NCBI GenBank assembly: GCA_015063855.1
Contig: SVTI01000017.1
Span: 1-35,876 of the forward strand
Direction of reading: 5' to 3'
DNA length: 35,876 bases
From: Oscillospiraceae bacterium
Lineage (GTDB): Bacteria > Bacillota > Clostridia > Oscillospirales > CAG-272
Shown here: one piece after another, positions 17,288 through 26,116 of the stretch
Position numbering within the stretch: position 1 is the first letter of the stretch
How the letters are laid out: each line of letters opens with the position of its first letter
The notes under the pieces: model-generated
Database searches by the model: none
The model's input: only the letters and a program-made list of their open reading frames with translations
Told to the model about the DNA's origin: nothing
Program-made: the position numbers and the translations under genes

Positions 17288-18706
17288 ATGAGAATCTGCA
17301 AGAAAATCTTATCATCGGCGCTTATAATAGTATTTTTACTTTCATCTTTGTCAACAGCACTTCCGATAAATGCCGAGATTATAGAAGGTGTAGGTGACTA
17401 TAAAGTAAATTGGAAACTGGATACAGAAACCGGAACTATTTATTTTTCGGGCAATGGTTCTATATCCAGATTTGGTGAATGGAACAAGTATCAAAACAGC
17501 ATAAAAAAAGTTATAGTTGGTTCAGATATTAACAAAATATGGGAGGGCGCCTTTTCCTATTTTACTAACTTATCCGAGGTTGAAATCCCGGATACATTGA
17601 CTGATATAGGCTTTATGGCTTTCTATGACACACCTTTTTTTAATTCTTTACCTGTAAAAAACCATCAGATTTGCTTAGGTGACCGCTTACTTGGCGTAGA
17701 GGATTTTTGCGGAAGTATTACCGTAAATCAAGATATTAAACATATTTGCGGTGGAGCTTTTTCTGATAATGTTTATATCACGAATATAACTATTCCCAAT
17801 GGAGTTGTGTCTATCGGTGACATAGCCTTTGAATACTGTACAGTTAAGAATATGGTTATCCCCGACAGTGTTACGAGCATAGGAGAAGGTGCATTTCGAT
17901 TCTGTCCGTATTTAAAAACGGTTACCCTTTCAAAAAACATTACCAGAATAGAAACAGATGCCTTTTGGGGTTGTAACGAATTAGAAAGCATGGTGATTCC
18001 CGATGGTGTTACAACTATAGAATACTGGGCTTTTTGTGGTTGCGATAATCTGGAAAGTATATATATTCCTTCTTCTGTTAGTTTGATCAGAGAAGATGCA
18101 TTTGAAGAATGCCCCAAGTTAACAATTAAATGCTATGAAAACTCTTATGCTCATCAATATGCTGTTGAAAACGGAATCCCCTATAGGCTCTTGGATGTAT
18201 CAGTTAAAGAAAAGGGTATGCAGTTCATAATCGATAATCTTGAAGCTGTAAAATCCATCCGTTATGCCTACGGTGAATATAATAACGAAAGGGGTATCAA
18301 GTACGGTGAGGATGCAGTTTCTCACAGCGGTAAAACTCTTCGCAATAAGGGTAACTCCTGTACCCTGCAATTCCCTAAGCCCGGACTTGTTTCTATAGTT
18401 ATCACATATAATGACGGAAGCCGTGACTTCTATAAATATGATGTTATCAAAAGCGAGCCCACAGTTACAAGAGAGGGGAACGAGATAACCTTCGGCAATC
18501 TCACCGATCTTAAGGTTCTGCGCTATGCCAAGGGTGAATATGAAAGCTCCTACGATATCAAGAGAGCCGAAGGTGCTGTTGCAATAAGCGGAAAAACTCT
18601 TGATTCCGATGCGTATACCGTAACCCTTGAACCCGGCACATATACCTTCTGCGTTCAGTATAACGATGAGAGCTATAACTACTACACATTTGATTTTAAA
18701 GGTTAA
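17288..18706 (+). CDS. Secreted BspA-like leucine-rich repeat protein with C-terminal duplicated YNDGS module
   Basis: A 472-residue protein with a signal peptide (hydrophobic residues 8-25, likely cut after LPINA). Residues about 35-300 carry LRR_5/BspA repeats of the form 'IPDSVTSIGEGAFRFCPYLKTV'. The C-terminal 165 residues are two tandem copies of an about 75-residue module: GMQFIIDNLEAVKSIRYAYG...ITYNDGSRDFYKYDV and GNEITFGNLTDLKVLRYAKG...VQYNDESYNYYTFDF. The same double module occurs in the gene at 20522-22024, there before the LRR part. BspA-like proteins act in adhesion or as surface-displayed binding proteins; no LPXTG or SLH anchor is visible. Its own promoter and terminator make it a single-gene unit. 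Confidence 0.85.
   Translation: MRICKKILSSALIIVFLLSSLSTALPINAEIIEGVGDYKVNWKLDTETGTIYFSGNGSISRFGEWNKYQNSIKKVIVGSDINKIWEGAFSYFTNLSEVEIPDTLTDIGFMAFYDTPFFNSLPVKNHQICLGDRLLGVEDFCGSITVNQDIKHICGGAFSDNVYITNITIPNGVVSIGDIAFEYCTVKNMVIPDSVTSIGEGAFRFCPYLKTVTLSKNITRIETDAFWGCNELESMVIPDGVTTIEYWAFCGCDNLESIYIPSSVSLIREDAFEECPKLTIKCYENSYAHQYAVENGIPYRLLDVSVKEKGMQFIIDNLEAVKSIRYAYGEYNNERGIKYGEDAVSHSGKTLRNKGNSCTLQFPKPGLVSIVITYNDGSRDFYKYDVIKSEPTVTREGNEITFGNLTDLKVLRYAKGEYESSYDIKRAEGAVAISGKTLDSDAYTVTLEPGTYTFCVQYNDESYNYYTFDFKG
18217..18690 (+). repeat. Duplicated-module repeat, direct arm (inverted partner at 21357-21836)
   Basis: About 475 bases coding the double YNDGS module. The inverted partner keeps roughly four fifths identity by eye, including an uninterrupted 32-base match beginning AATCTCACCGATC and a 27-base match ending ATCAAGAGAGCC. 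The two arms enclose the silent beta-helix copy and the LRR half of the second gene. Confidence 0.8.
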
Positions 18707-18748
18707 TTCTGTTTAAGTTATAATTGAGTTGATCATTATTTATAAAGG

Positions 18749-18792
18749 TGCTGTCACAAGTCAGAAAATTTTCGACTTGGGCAGCATTTTTT
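18749..18792 (+). terminator. Intrinsic terminator after the first LRR gene
   Basis: Stem TGCTG...CAAGTC / GACTTG...CAGCA with a 2-3 base bulge, then a 7-base T-run. It stands only 9 bases before the open frame of the truncated beta-helix copy, so read-through from the LRR promoter into that copy should be blocked. Confidence 0.82.
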
Positions 18793-18800
18793 ATTATTGA

Positions 18801-20390
18801 TACAGAACGATACTTAACCTTAAGAACTTAGGAGTTAGTGTTAAGCTATACGGAGCTATAGGTGACTGTAATGCCGATGATACATCGGCATTCACCGAAG
18901 CTCTTGAAAACAATAATCGTGTATACGTTCCCGGCGGTATATATAGAATTACCGGTGAATTGGTTATATCCGAAAACTGCGAGCTTGAGCTTGCTCAGGA
19001 TGCGGTGCTGAGTTTTGTTCCGTCAAACAAAAGAATTATAGTTGATGAAGAAACAGGTAATAAAACAACCGTAACTATTGATCCCCCGATGTTCAAATGC
19101 ATTACCCTTGAAAAGGAAAGCAGCTTTGTTGGCAACCATGCAGCCATTCATGTACCATATATTTTTGAAGGCACTGTTATCTGCACAGCAGATGACGGTT
19201 TCCGATACCTTAAGGATATTAACATTATCAAACTCGTTGAACAGAACAATAACAATCCCGTTCACTCGGATTTGGTTGGCTTCCCTTTATCCTTAAATAA
19301 GGAAAGTAACGGTACAGCTCTACTGATTGAAAGAAGTGACGAAGAGAACACTTACGGTTCAAAGGAATTATGCCATCTTGATTTTTCGGGTGTCAACATC
19401 TCCGGTGCTTTTGAATACGGCATTAAGTGTATTAACACAACACCCGAGATTCCCGGAAACAGGAATCATAATACGCATATAAAGGCGGTTGTTGACGGAT
19501 GCCGTACAGGAGTATTTATGTGCAATTACAGCGATGCTCGCGTTTCTGCCATAATCACGCCCCGCTTCTCTTATGATTCTGTTACAGCGGAGGAAATATA
19601 CCGATTTGCCGAGCACGGTATTCTTCTTGAAAACTGCACAAATATCGATCTCAGAAATTCAAGAATTGAATACATTGATTTGGGTAGCATTGAACCTGAT
19701 CCTTCCGCAGAATTTCAACATATGGTATTAATAAATAATTGCCCCGGATTGATGATCAATAGTTCGTTGTGCTCCGGAATGGATAGTACCAATGTAAGAG
19801 ATTATATTCATACCAATACTCTCGGAAACTTTGATAATATGACAGTTTTAGGTGAACCTAATGCGGATTATTTTAATTATGAAAGAGATTCTGTAATGGG
19901 TATTATTTTCCCGAATTTTAGAGTTGGAACGTCGGATATGCTTGTACCGGATAGTGATAGAACTGCATCAGGTTTTATTCCGTGCGAGAACAATTCGGTT
20001 ATAAAACTCAAAGGAATCTCTTTTGACTTTAATGTCACAGAAGATGAGTTGAAAACATATCGAATTCGTCTTTATGATAATAATAAAGAGTATACCAAAG
20101 GAACAAACGGTATATATTTTATGAATAACAAACATTTCGACTTCAATTATGACGCAAATGTAAACACAACTGAAATTACAATTAGAGTTCCAGGCACAAA
20201 ATATATGCGCTTTTGTTGTAATTCAACAGGAATAAGCTATGATTCTTCAATTGAGATTAACGAAAAAAACTTCAGGTGTAAAGATGGATATATAAAAGAT
20301 CGAACATATATTAAATCACATTACATAAAAGAACTGGGGAAAGATCTTCAGCAACTTTCGAATCGAATAACTGCTTTGGAAAAAACATAA
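18801..20390 (+). pseudogene. Beta-helix protein copy 3, without start signals (silent or 5'-decayed)
   Basis: The frame is open from an in-frame TGA at 18798-18800 to 20390. It reads YRTILNLKNLGVSVKLYG, then AIGDCNADDTSAFTEAL, the same head as copy 2, but with no ATG, GTG or ribosome site in front. The first possible start is TTG at 18960, inside the conserved head and with a poor RBS. The DNA before the head (ATACAGAACGATA) still resembles copy 2 (ACACAGGAAGATAAG), with a 2-base loss that breaks the frame. A terminator lies just upstream. The body contains a beta-helix, the phage-tail-like domain (SGFIPCENNSVIKLKGI, YMRFCCNSTGISYDSSIEIN) and a C-terminal IKELGKDLQQLSNRITALEK coiled-coil, with no internal stop. 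It may be a recent pseudogene or a donor cassette. Confidence 0.75.
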
Positions 20391-20418
20391 CTTCAAACAA
20401 TATGGAATTATATAACAA

Positions 20419-20456
20419 CAAGACAGAGGGATAATTCCTCTGTCTTGAATGCTTTT
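20419..20456 (+). terminator. Intrinsic terminator after beta-helix copy 3
   Basis: Perfect 11-bp stem CAAGACAGAGG/CCTCTGTCTTG (20419-20429 with 20437-20447), then AATGCTTTTT. It is related to the CAAGACAG stem after copy 2, so the duplicated unit includes its terminator. Confidence 0.85.
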
Positions 20457-20521
20457 TGTTGATTAAACTTTTAGTATACTCTTAAATATAAATATCATAT
20501 AGCACAAAAATATCGACGTTG

Positions 20522-22024
20522 CTACTCATCTATAATCCCATAATTTCGATTAGCAGCAATCACATATTCATGTGCATAAGAACCATCATAAACCATAAAA
20601 ACAGTATCACGATCGTTCGTCAATCCACCTATAAAAGTAACACTTTTAGGTATATAAACATATGAAACATCACATAAATCTAACGCAAACGCAGCAATTG
20701 TTGTTGTACCCTCCCTAATAACAATAGAATATACATTATCAAGGTATGGATGATCTGAAGCCATTAAATATCCATCTATATATAACAGATTATCTTCCCA
20801 GTTATCGTAAACGGAGAAGGCTCCGGTATTATGAAACGCCCATTCCCATATATCAATATCCGATCTTGGAAAATCTATATCATATAGTGATATACATCCA
20901 TAAAATGCTTGGTCTGCTATTACTTTAACATTTTTACCAAATTTAACATCTGTTAAAGAAGTGCAATATCGAAATGCACTTTCCCATATAATGGAGACTC
21001 CATCTCCGATTGCCACGGATTTCAGATTTGTACATTTTTCAAATGCATTTGCTTCAATTTCTGTAACACTATTTGGTATTATTATAGAATCCAAAGATAC
21101 ACATTCTCGAAAACAATCATAATTTATTAATACCAATGTGTTTGGGAAATAAACATCCGTTATTGAATTCCCGCCCATAAATGCAAAACTACCTACAGTT
21201 GTTACACCCGACTTAAATATGACACTTTTAATTTCAGAAAGATATTCATCCCAAGGGCTGTTTCTATAATAATTCTCCATCTCCCCCTCACCGCTTATGG
21301 TAAGAGTAGCACTCTGCATATCATAAACCCATGTGAGATTATCACCGCAAACACCTGTTACGTAGTAGTTATAGCTTTCATCGTTGTACTGTACACAGAA
21401 GGTATAGGTTTCTCGGTCAAGAGTGGCGGTATAGGTATCGGAATCAAGGGTCTTTCCGCTTACGGCAACGGAGTTTTTGGCTCTCTTGATATCGTAGGAG
21501 CTTTCGTATTCTCCCTTAGCATAGCGCAGAACCTTAAGATCGGTGAGATTACCAAAGATTATATCATTACCGCCGTCACGGGTAACGGTGGGTTCACTCT
21601 TGATAACCTCGTACTTGTAGAAATCACGTGTTCCGTCATTATAGGTTACTACTATAGATACAAGTCCGGGCTTAGTGAATTGCAAAGTACAGGAATCTCC
21701 TCTTTTACGAAGAGTTTTACCGCTGTGAGATACTGCATCCTCACCGTATTTTATTTCCCTTTCGGTCTCATATTCACCGTAGGCATAACGAATAGATTTA
21801 ACATCTTCAAGATTTTCGATCCTGAACTGCATACCCTTTTCTGTAACGGTGGAGGGTTCTTCGGCTATCTCGGTTTCGGTGATATCGTCATCTTCTCTCT
21901 GTGCGACCTCGGTTGCTTTCTCAACATTGGTAACATCTTCACCTGCAAACACATTCACCGATAATGCAGAAATAAGCATAACCAATGCAAGTATAAAGGA
22001 CATACATTTATTGAAGCTCTTCAT
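20522..22024 (-). CDS. Secreted BspA-like leucine-rich repeat protein with N-terminal duplicated YNDGS module
   Basis: A 500-residue protein from the chosen ATG, which has GGGAGGA 7 bases upstream; a TTG five codons earlier overlaps that ribosome site and is rejected. The signal peptide ends near SVNVFAGED. An acidic Thr/Glu linker (residues about 28-60) leads to the double module at about 62-222 (GMQFRIENLEDVKSIRYAYG; NLTDLKVLRYAKGEYESS), then LRR_5 repeats (IIPNSVTEIEANAFEKCTNL and similar) to the C-terminus. Domain order is reversed compared with the gene at 17288. The two genes converge on the silent beta-helix copy. Likely a surface binding protein; no wall anchor is visible. A promoter was not assigned. 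Confidence 0.85.
   Translation of the reverse strand: MKSFNKCMSFILALVMLISALSVNVFAGEDVTNVEKATEVAQREDDDITETEIAEEPSTVTEKGMQFRIENLEDVKSIRYAYGEYETEREIKYGEDAVSHSGKTLRKRGDSCTLQFTKPGLVSIVVTYNDGTRDFYKYEVIKSEPTVTRDGGNDIIFGNLTDLKVLRYAKGEYESSYDIKRAKNSVAVSGKTLDSDTYTATLDRETYTFCVQYNDESYNYYVTGVCGDNLTWVYDMQSATLTISGEGEMENYYRNSPWDEYLSEIKSVIFKSGVTTVGSFAFMGGNSITDVYFPNTLVLINYDCFRECVSLDSIIIPNSVTEIEANAFEKCTNLKSVAIGDGVSIIWESAFRYCTSLTDVKFGKNVKVIADQAFYGCISLYDIDFPRSDIDIWEWAFHNTGAFSVYDNWEDNLLYIDGYLMASDHPYLDNVYSIVIREGTTTIAAFALDLCDVSYVYIPKSVTFIGGLTNDRDTVFMVYDGSYAHEYVIAANRNYGIIDE
21357..21836 (-). repeat. Duplicated-module repeat, inverted arm (partner at 18217-18690)
   Basis: Codes the double YNDGS module on the minus strand. 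Recombination with the plus-strand arm would invert the DNA between them while keeping the reading frames of both LRR genes, because both arms are entered in the same codon phase of the same module. Confidence 0.78.
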
Positions 22025-22297
22025 CTCTATTCCTCCCAATCAAGAATTACAAGAAAATTATACCATACACACCCTTGAATGTCAATTAAATTAAAAGAAA
22101 GGAATGATAACAATCAATCAGGGAACCGACCTCTGATTTAGGGGGACTTAACATAAAAGCTGTCCCATGTGTTTTTTACAATTTGTGAAGAAATATCTGT
22201 TTTTTTGCAAAAAATAAGCGATTACACTTGATTTTTCTTCTATTTATAGTAATATAGTAAGATAAAATGCATAATATTTTTAGAAAGAGTGAAAAAC

Positions 22298-23617
22298 ATG
22301 GAAAACACAACTAAAAAAAGCGGAGGCTGGAGAACCAACAAATGGATCCGCGCAGCGATCCCCGCACTTTTACTTCACTGCAGTATAGGTACTGTATACT
22401 GTTGGTCAATCTTCAGCCAGGATATTGCCGACTACATCGGCTTCTCCAAGGGCGCTACTGAATGGGCCTTCAGCTTCGCGATTTTCTTCCTCGGTATGTC
22501 TGCGGCATTCCTCGGAAATATCGTTGAAAAGGATATTCACAAGTCCTCTCTTATCGCATCCATCTGTTTTGCAGTTGGTATGGCAGGTACAGGTGCATTC
22601 ATCTGGTACGGCGGTCAGAATAAGGGAAGCGTTATCGCACTTATCGGTATATACCTCTGCTACGGTCTTATCATGGGTATCGGTCTCGGTACAGGTTATC
22701 TGTCTCCCGTTAAAACTCTTATGCTCTGGTTCAAGGACAACAAAGGTCTCGCTACAGGTCTTGCGGTTGCAGGCTTCGGCGCGGCCAAGGCTATTGCCAG
22801 CCCTATCATGCAGGCTATGCTCGAGGGGCTCGGTAAGGGCGGCATCTATAAGATGTTCCTTATCCTTGCGGCTGTTTATTTTGTAATGATGTTCGTTGGA
22901 CATCTTCTTCTTAAGAAGCCCTCTGACTGGCACGAGCCTCAGAATGCAGAAGAGAAGAAGAGCAGTCTCTCTGTTATCAAGATGCGCCCCATGTCCAACT
23001 ATATCGGCATCTGGCTGATGTTCTACATAAATATTACCTGCGGTCTTATGCTTATCTCTCAGGAAAAGTATATCATTAAGTGTATCGGTCTTGCGGGCGT
23101 TGTAGGTATCGTTTCTACAGTATCTGCTATCTTCAATGCAGGCGGTCGTCTCGGATTCTCCACCCTTGGTGATAAGATGAAAGACCGTAACAGCGTTTAC
23201 AAGCTTATCTTCGCGCTCTCTATTACATTAACAGCAATCGTTGTTGTAACAGGCGGTATTGCAAAGGGTGCCGGTAACACAGCTCTTACTATCCTTGTAT
23301 TAGCTCTCATCATGATAGTAAATGCAGGCTACGGCGGAGGCTTCTCCAACGTTCCCACACTTCTCTCCGACCACTACGGTATGTCCAATATCAGTGCGAT
23401 CCACGGTATCACCCTCTCCGCATGGGCATTCGCAGGTCTTACCGGCAACCAGCTCGCTTCCTGGATCGTATCCCACTTCGGTAAGGAGATCAAGGTTGAC
23501 GGAAACTTAGTTAATCCCGTCGGCTATCAGACAGTACTCTATGTTGCCCTCGGGCTCTATGTTGTAGCAATGCTTCTCTGTCTATTCCTTGTAAAGCCCG
23601 CAAAGAAGGAAAACTGA
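22298..23617 (+). CDS. OFA-family MFS transporter (oxalate/formate antiporter-like)
   Basis: A 439-residue membrane carrier with about 12 hydrophobic segments. The N-terminal KWIRAAIPALLLHCSIGTVYCWSIF followed by the intracellular loop, the LGTGYLSPVKTLMLWFKDNKGLATG region and the late ALIMIVNAGYGGGFSNVPTLLSDHYG segment fit the oxalate:formate antiporter family. An in-frame GTG at 22289 is possible, but AAAGAG placed 8 bases before ATG 22298 favours the shorter form. These carriers exchange or take up small carboxylates. No oxalate-degrading genes are nearby, so the substrate is uncertain; the neighbouring regulator and TRAP-type permease also suggest organic-acid transport. It ends at a shared terminator. 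Confidence 0.85.
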   Translation: MENTTKKSGGWRTNKWIRAAIPALLLHCSIGTVYCWSIFSQDIADYIGFSKGATEWAFSFAIFFLGMSAAFLGNIVEKDIHKSSLIASICFAVGMAGTGAFIWYGGQNKGSVIALIGIYLCYGLIMGIGLGTGYLSPVKTLMLWFKDNKGLATGLAVAGFGAAKAIASPIMQAMLEGLGKGGIYKMFLILAAVYFVMMFVGHLLLKKPSDWHEPQNAEEKKSSLSVIKMRPMSNYIGIWLMFYINITCGLMLISQEKYIIKCIGLAGVVGIVSTVSAIFNAGGRLGFSTLGDKMKDRNSVYKLIFALSITLTAIVVVTGGIAKGAGNTALTILVLALIMIVNAGYGGGFSNVPTLLSDHYGMSNISAIHGITLSAWAFAGLTGNQLASWIVSHFGKEIKVDGNLVNPVGYQTVLYVALGLYVVAMLLCLFLVKPAKKEN

Positions 23618-23633
23618 TTTTTTCATATATAAT

Positions 23634-23666
23634 AAAAAGTGACTGTATTTTTGCAGTCACTTTTTT
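23634..23666 (+). terminator. Bidirectional terminator between MFS carrier and LysR gene
   Basis: Stem AAAAAGTGACTG/CAGTCACTTTTT (23634-23645 with 23654-23665). A-run and T-run on both sides allow termination of the two converging genes. Confidence 0.87.
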
Positions 23667-23680
23667 GTATAGCTATTATT

Positions 23681-24568
23681 TTATTCCTCGCCCCTCAGAA
23701 GTCTTACGGCATACGCGGCATACGCGGACTCAAACTGTCCCTTTTTACGTACAACGGCAGGCTGTCGAAGAGTCGTTTTATCATTAAGCTCGAAAACTCT
23801 GAGAGACGGGCTTCTTCTTTTATCTACAAGCTGCTTTGGCAAAAGTGCGGCACCGACACCCGAGCATGCGATCTCAAGAGCGGTTACAAGACCCGTTACC
23901 TCTGCCACGATCCTCGGATGAACATTTAAGGATACACACAGCTTCTCAAAAAGCACTCTCATCTCCTGCGCCTCGCTTACCACAACGAAGGGAAGCCCCT
24001 CGCACTCCGAAAAGCTGACCGACTCACCGTTAAGAGAATATTCATCACACAACTTCTCCGGCACCGCCAACACCAGACGGTCCGGCTCAAGAGGTATAAC
24101 CTCGAGAATACTGTCATCCACGGGAAGATTTATGATAGCGATATCAAACTTGCCCTCTGCAGCATCATGCCGAAGAAACTCGCTGCCCTCCTCTATAAGC
24201 TTTACCGTAAGTCCGGGAAATCTCTCGTTCAAGGACTTAATGAGACCCGGTACAAGATAACTGCTTCTGAACGGAGTAGCTCCGATGATAAGCTCTCCCT
24301 TATCCCCCGACTTAAACTGCATCATCGATTTTACAAGCTGATCCTCTCTGTATAAGATCTGATCAGCCTCTCTTATAAAATGCGCTCCTGCGGGAGTGGG
24401 AGTAACGCTATTGCTTGTACGCTTGAAAAGCTTGATTCCAAGCTCACCCTCAAGAGCCAATATCTGTTTACTTAAGGCGGGCTGTGAAACGTTAAGCTGC
24501 TCTGCAAGCTTGGAAAAGCTTCCTGTCCTTGCTAACTGAACGGCATAATACAGCTGACGAGAGTTCAT
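23681..24568 (-). CDS. LysR-family transcriptional regulator
   Basis: A 295-residue protein. The N-terminal winged helix-turn-helix reads YAVQLARTGSFSKLAEQLN then VSQPALSKQILALEGELG, the LysR signature, followed by a linker helix and a two-lobed effector-binding domain (GELIIGATPFRSSYLVPGL; GLPFVVVSEAQEM). RBS AGAGGTG stands 5 bases before the ATG. It is divergent from the TRAP-type permease gene with a 177-base gap, the usual arrangement for a LysR regulator and its target. The effector is unknown but is probably the transported acid. Confidence 0.92.
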   Translation of the reverse strand: MNSRQLYYAVQLARTGSFSKLAEQLNVSQPALSKQILALEGELGIKLFKRTSNSVTPTPAGAHFIREADQILYREDQLVKSMMQFKSGDKGELIIGATPFRSSYLVPGLIKSLNERFPGLTVKLIEEGSEFLRHDAAEGKFDIAIINLPVDDSILEVIPLEPDRLVLAVPEKLCDEYSLNGESVSFSECEGLPFVVVSEAQEMRVLFEKLCVSLNVHPRIVAEVTGLVTALEIACSGVGAALLPKQLVDKRRSPSLRVFELNDKTTLRQPAVVRKKGQFESAYAAYAVRLLRGEE

Positions 24569-24661
24569 AAATTCACCTCTGACAATACACTTTATCTATC
24601 ATATTATCACTTTTGTTTCGAAATTGCAACACTTCGATAACAAATATACACTAAAAAAGAC

Positions 24662-24689
24662 TTGACAAAATTGAAAAAATCAGTATAAT
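24662..24689 (+). promoter_or_regulatory. Sigma-A promoter of the TRAP-type permease gene
   Basis: TTGACA (24662-24667), 16 bases, TATAAT (24684-24689): near-perfect consensus. The AT-rich DNA between it and the LysR start (24569-24660) would hold LysR sites; a weak GTT-N10-AAC pair at about 24615-24630 is the only candidate I see. Confidence 0.82.
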
Positions 24690-24745
24690 CATAACCAATA
24701 AGTAATAAAATTTATAACTAAATCGGAATAGAAGGGAGTATATAT

Positions 24746-26104
24746 ATGACAAATTCGTTAGTCCTTTTAGGAATAATGCTGGCTGTCATCTGCGTATGGT
24801 TCTTGGCATTGAAGCGTCCCGTATACGAAGGCGTATTTATCAGCTTTATCGCATTGCTCGCTATCACAGGCAAGTGGGAAAGTGCATGGAGCTATATTGA
24901 CAGTGCTTTTTCTACCTCTTTGTTATATTCAATGGTGGCATTTGTTGCAATGTCTATCATTCTGACCAAAACAAAGATAGTTGACAGCAGTATCGCTCTT
25001 ATACTATCTCTTATAGGAAGAATCACGGGTGGTGCGGGGTATGCCGCAGTTATCGCCAGCGCCTTTATGGGTGCGCTCTCAGGCTCCGGCCCCGGCAACG
25101 TTATGGCGACAGGATCTATCACTATTCCCGCAATGAAGCGTTCCGGTTTTCCTCCCGAGCTTGCCGCCAATATCGAGAGTAATGCAAGCTATCTCGGAAA
25201 CATGATCCCCCCATCCTCCAACATCGTTGCGGCTATGGGTGCATTCTATGCTCTTTATCCGGACAGCGATATTTCCACAGGTAAGTTTTGGATAGTACTG
25301 TGGGGACTGGCTCTCTGGTTTGTTCTCCAAAGAATAATTATGGTGTATGCCTTCTGTAAATACTACAAGGTCAAGCCTATGAGCAAAGATGAGCTTCCGA
25401 GCTTTAAGCAGACCCTTAAAACAGGCTGGAAGGCACTCTTCCTTCCCGTTATCATAATCCTTCCCTTCATACTTGACGCAATATTCAAAGACAGCTTCTT
25501 TACACAGAGACTGGGCGCTGAGGGAGCAAAATCGCTTTCAAGCACGATCCTTCTCTTTGTCGGAGGTATCTCCACACTTTACGCCTGCCTTATCGCCAAG
25601 GACAGAAGCGTTGTTAAATTCAAGAATATAGCAAAGACCTTCTCCGGCAGCGTAAAGACCATTGCTCCTACCATCGCAGTATGTCTCTTTGGATACATGA
25701 TAGGCGCACTCTTCGCAGATCTTAACGTTGCGGGAGAACTGGGGGCGCTCATCTCCGGTATGAGCTTCGGCAAGCTCGGAACGGTTATTATTATCTGTAT
25801 CATCACCTGCTTTATGGGTATGGTGGTTCCCGGCTCCTCTCAGGTAGTTATCTTCGGCTCAATGTTTATCTCCCTGCTCGCGGGTGTGGGCGTTGATCCC
25901 CTGCTCGCTGCCGCAATGCTCCCCTGCATCTGCGGTGTAATGTGCGGTATCACTCCTCCCCTTGCTTTAGGTCTCTATGCAGGTATGTCTATCGCGGAAT
26001 CAGACTTCTCAAAAACAGTCAAGAATGACTGGTGGTGGGTTGCCGCTCAATTTATATTACAGGTAGTTATCCTTATGGGATGGCTCCCCGTATTGGGTAT
26101 GTAA
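24746..26104 (+). CDS. TRAP-type large permease (DctM-like)
   Basis: A 452-residue protein with about 11-12 membrane segments. It has the signature SGSGPGNVMATGSITIPAMK with a following FPPELAANIESNASYLG, and a matching second half (MVVPGSSQVVIFGSMF; GITPPLALGLYAGMS), the two reentrant loop regions of the DctM/ion-transporter superfamily. DctM proteins carry sodium-coupled uptake of carboxylates or sialic acid, usually with a DctQ small subunit and a DctP binding protein. Here the next gene is only 99 residues and no binding protein is close by. Start chosen by GAAGGGAG before the ATG. Likely controlled by the divergent LysR. Confidence 0.8.
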   Translation: MTNSLVLLGIMLAVICVWFLALKRPVYEGVFISFIALLAITGKWESAWSYIDSAFSTSLLYSMVAFVAMSIILTKTKIVDSSIALILSLIGRITGGAGYAAVIASAFMGALSGSGPGNVMATGSITIPAMKRSGFPPELAANIESNASYLGNMIPPSSNIVAAMGAFYALYPDSDISTGKFWIVLWGLALWFVLQRIIMVYAFCKYYKVKPMSKDELPSFKQTLKTGWKALFLPVIIILPFILDAIFKDSFFTQRLGAEGAKSLSSTILLFVGGISTLYACLIAKDRSVVKFKNIAKTFSGSVKTIAPTIAVCLFGYMIGALFADLNVAGELGALISGMSFGKLGTVIIICIITCFMGMVVPGSSQVVIFGSMFISLLAGVGVDPLLAAAMLPCICGVMCGITPPLALGLYAGMSIAESDFSKTVKNDWWWVAAQFILQVVILMGWLPVLGM

Positions 26105-26116
26105 GGAGGTATAGCA

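Noticed and set aside
13151..20390. A prophage
   Set aside because: Only tail-spike-like proteins are present; no integrase, terminase, capsid, portal, tail tube or lysis genes in the window.
13151..20390. Diversity-generating retroelement
   Set aside because: No reverse transcriptase gene and no adenine-biased template/variable repeat pair was seen; differences between copies are not A-specific.
18960..20390. Copy 3 as a normal gene starting at TTG 18960
   Set aside because: The start lies inside the conserved beta-helix head, has a poor ribosome site, and homology extends in frame upstream to 18813.
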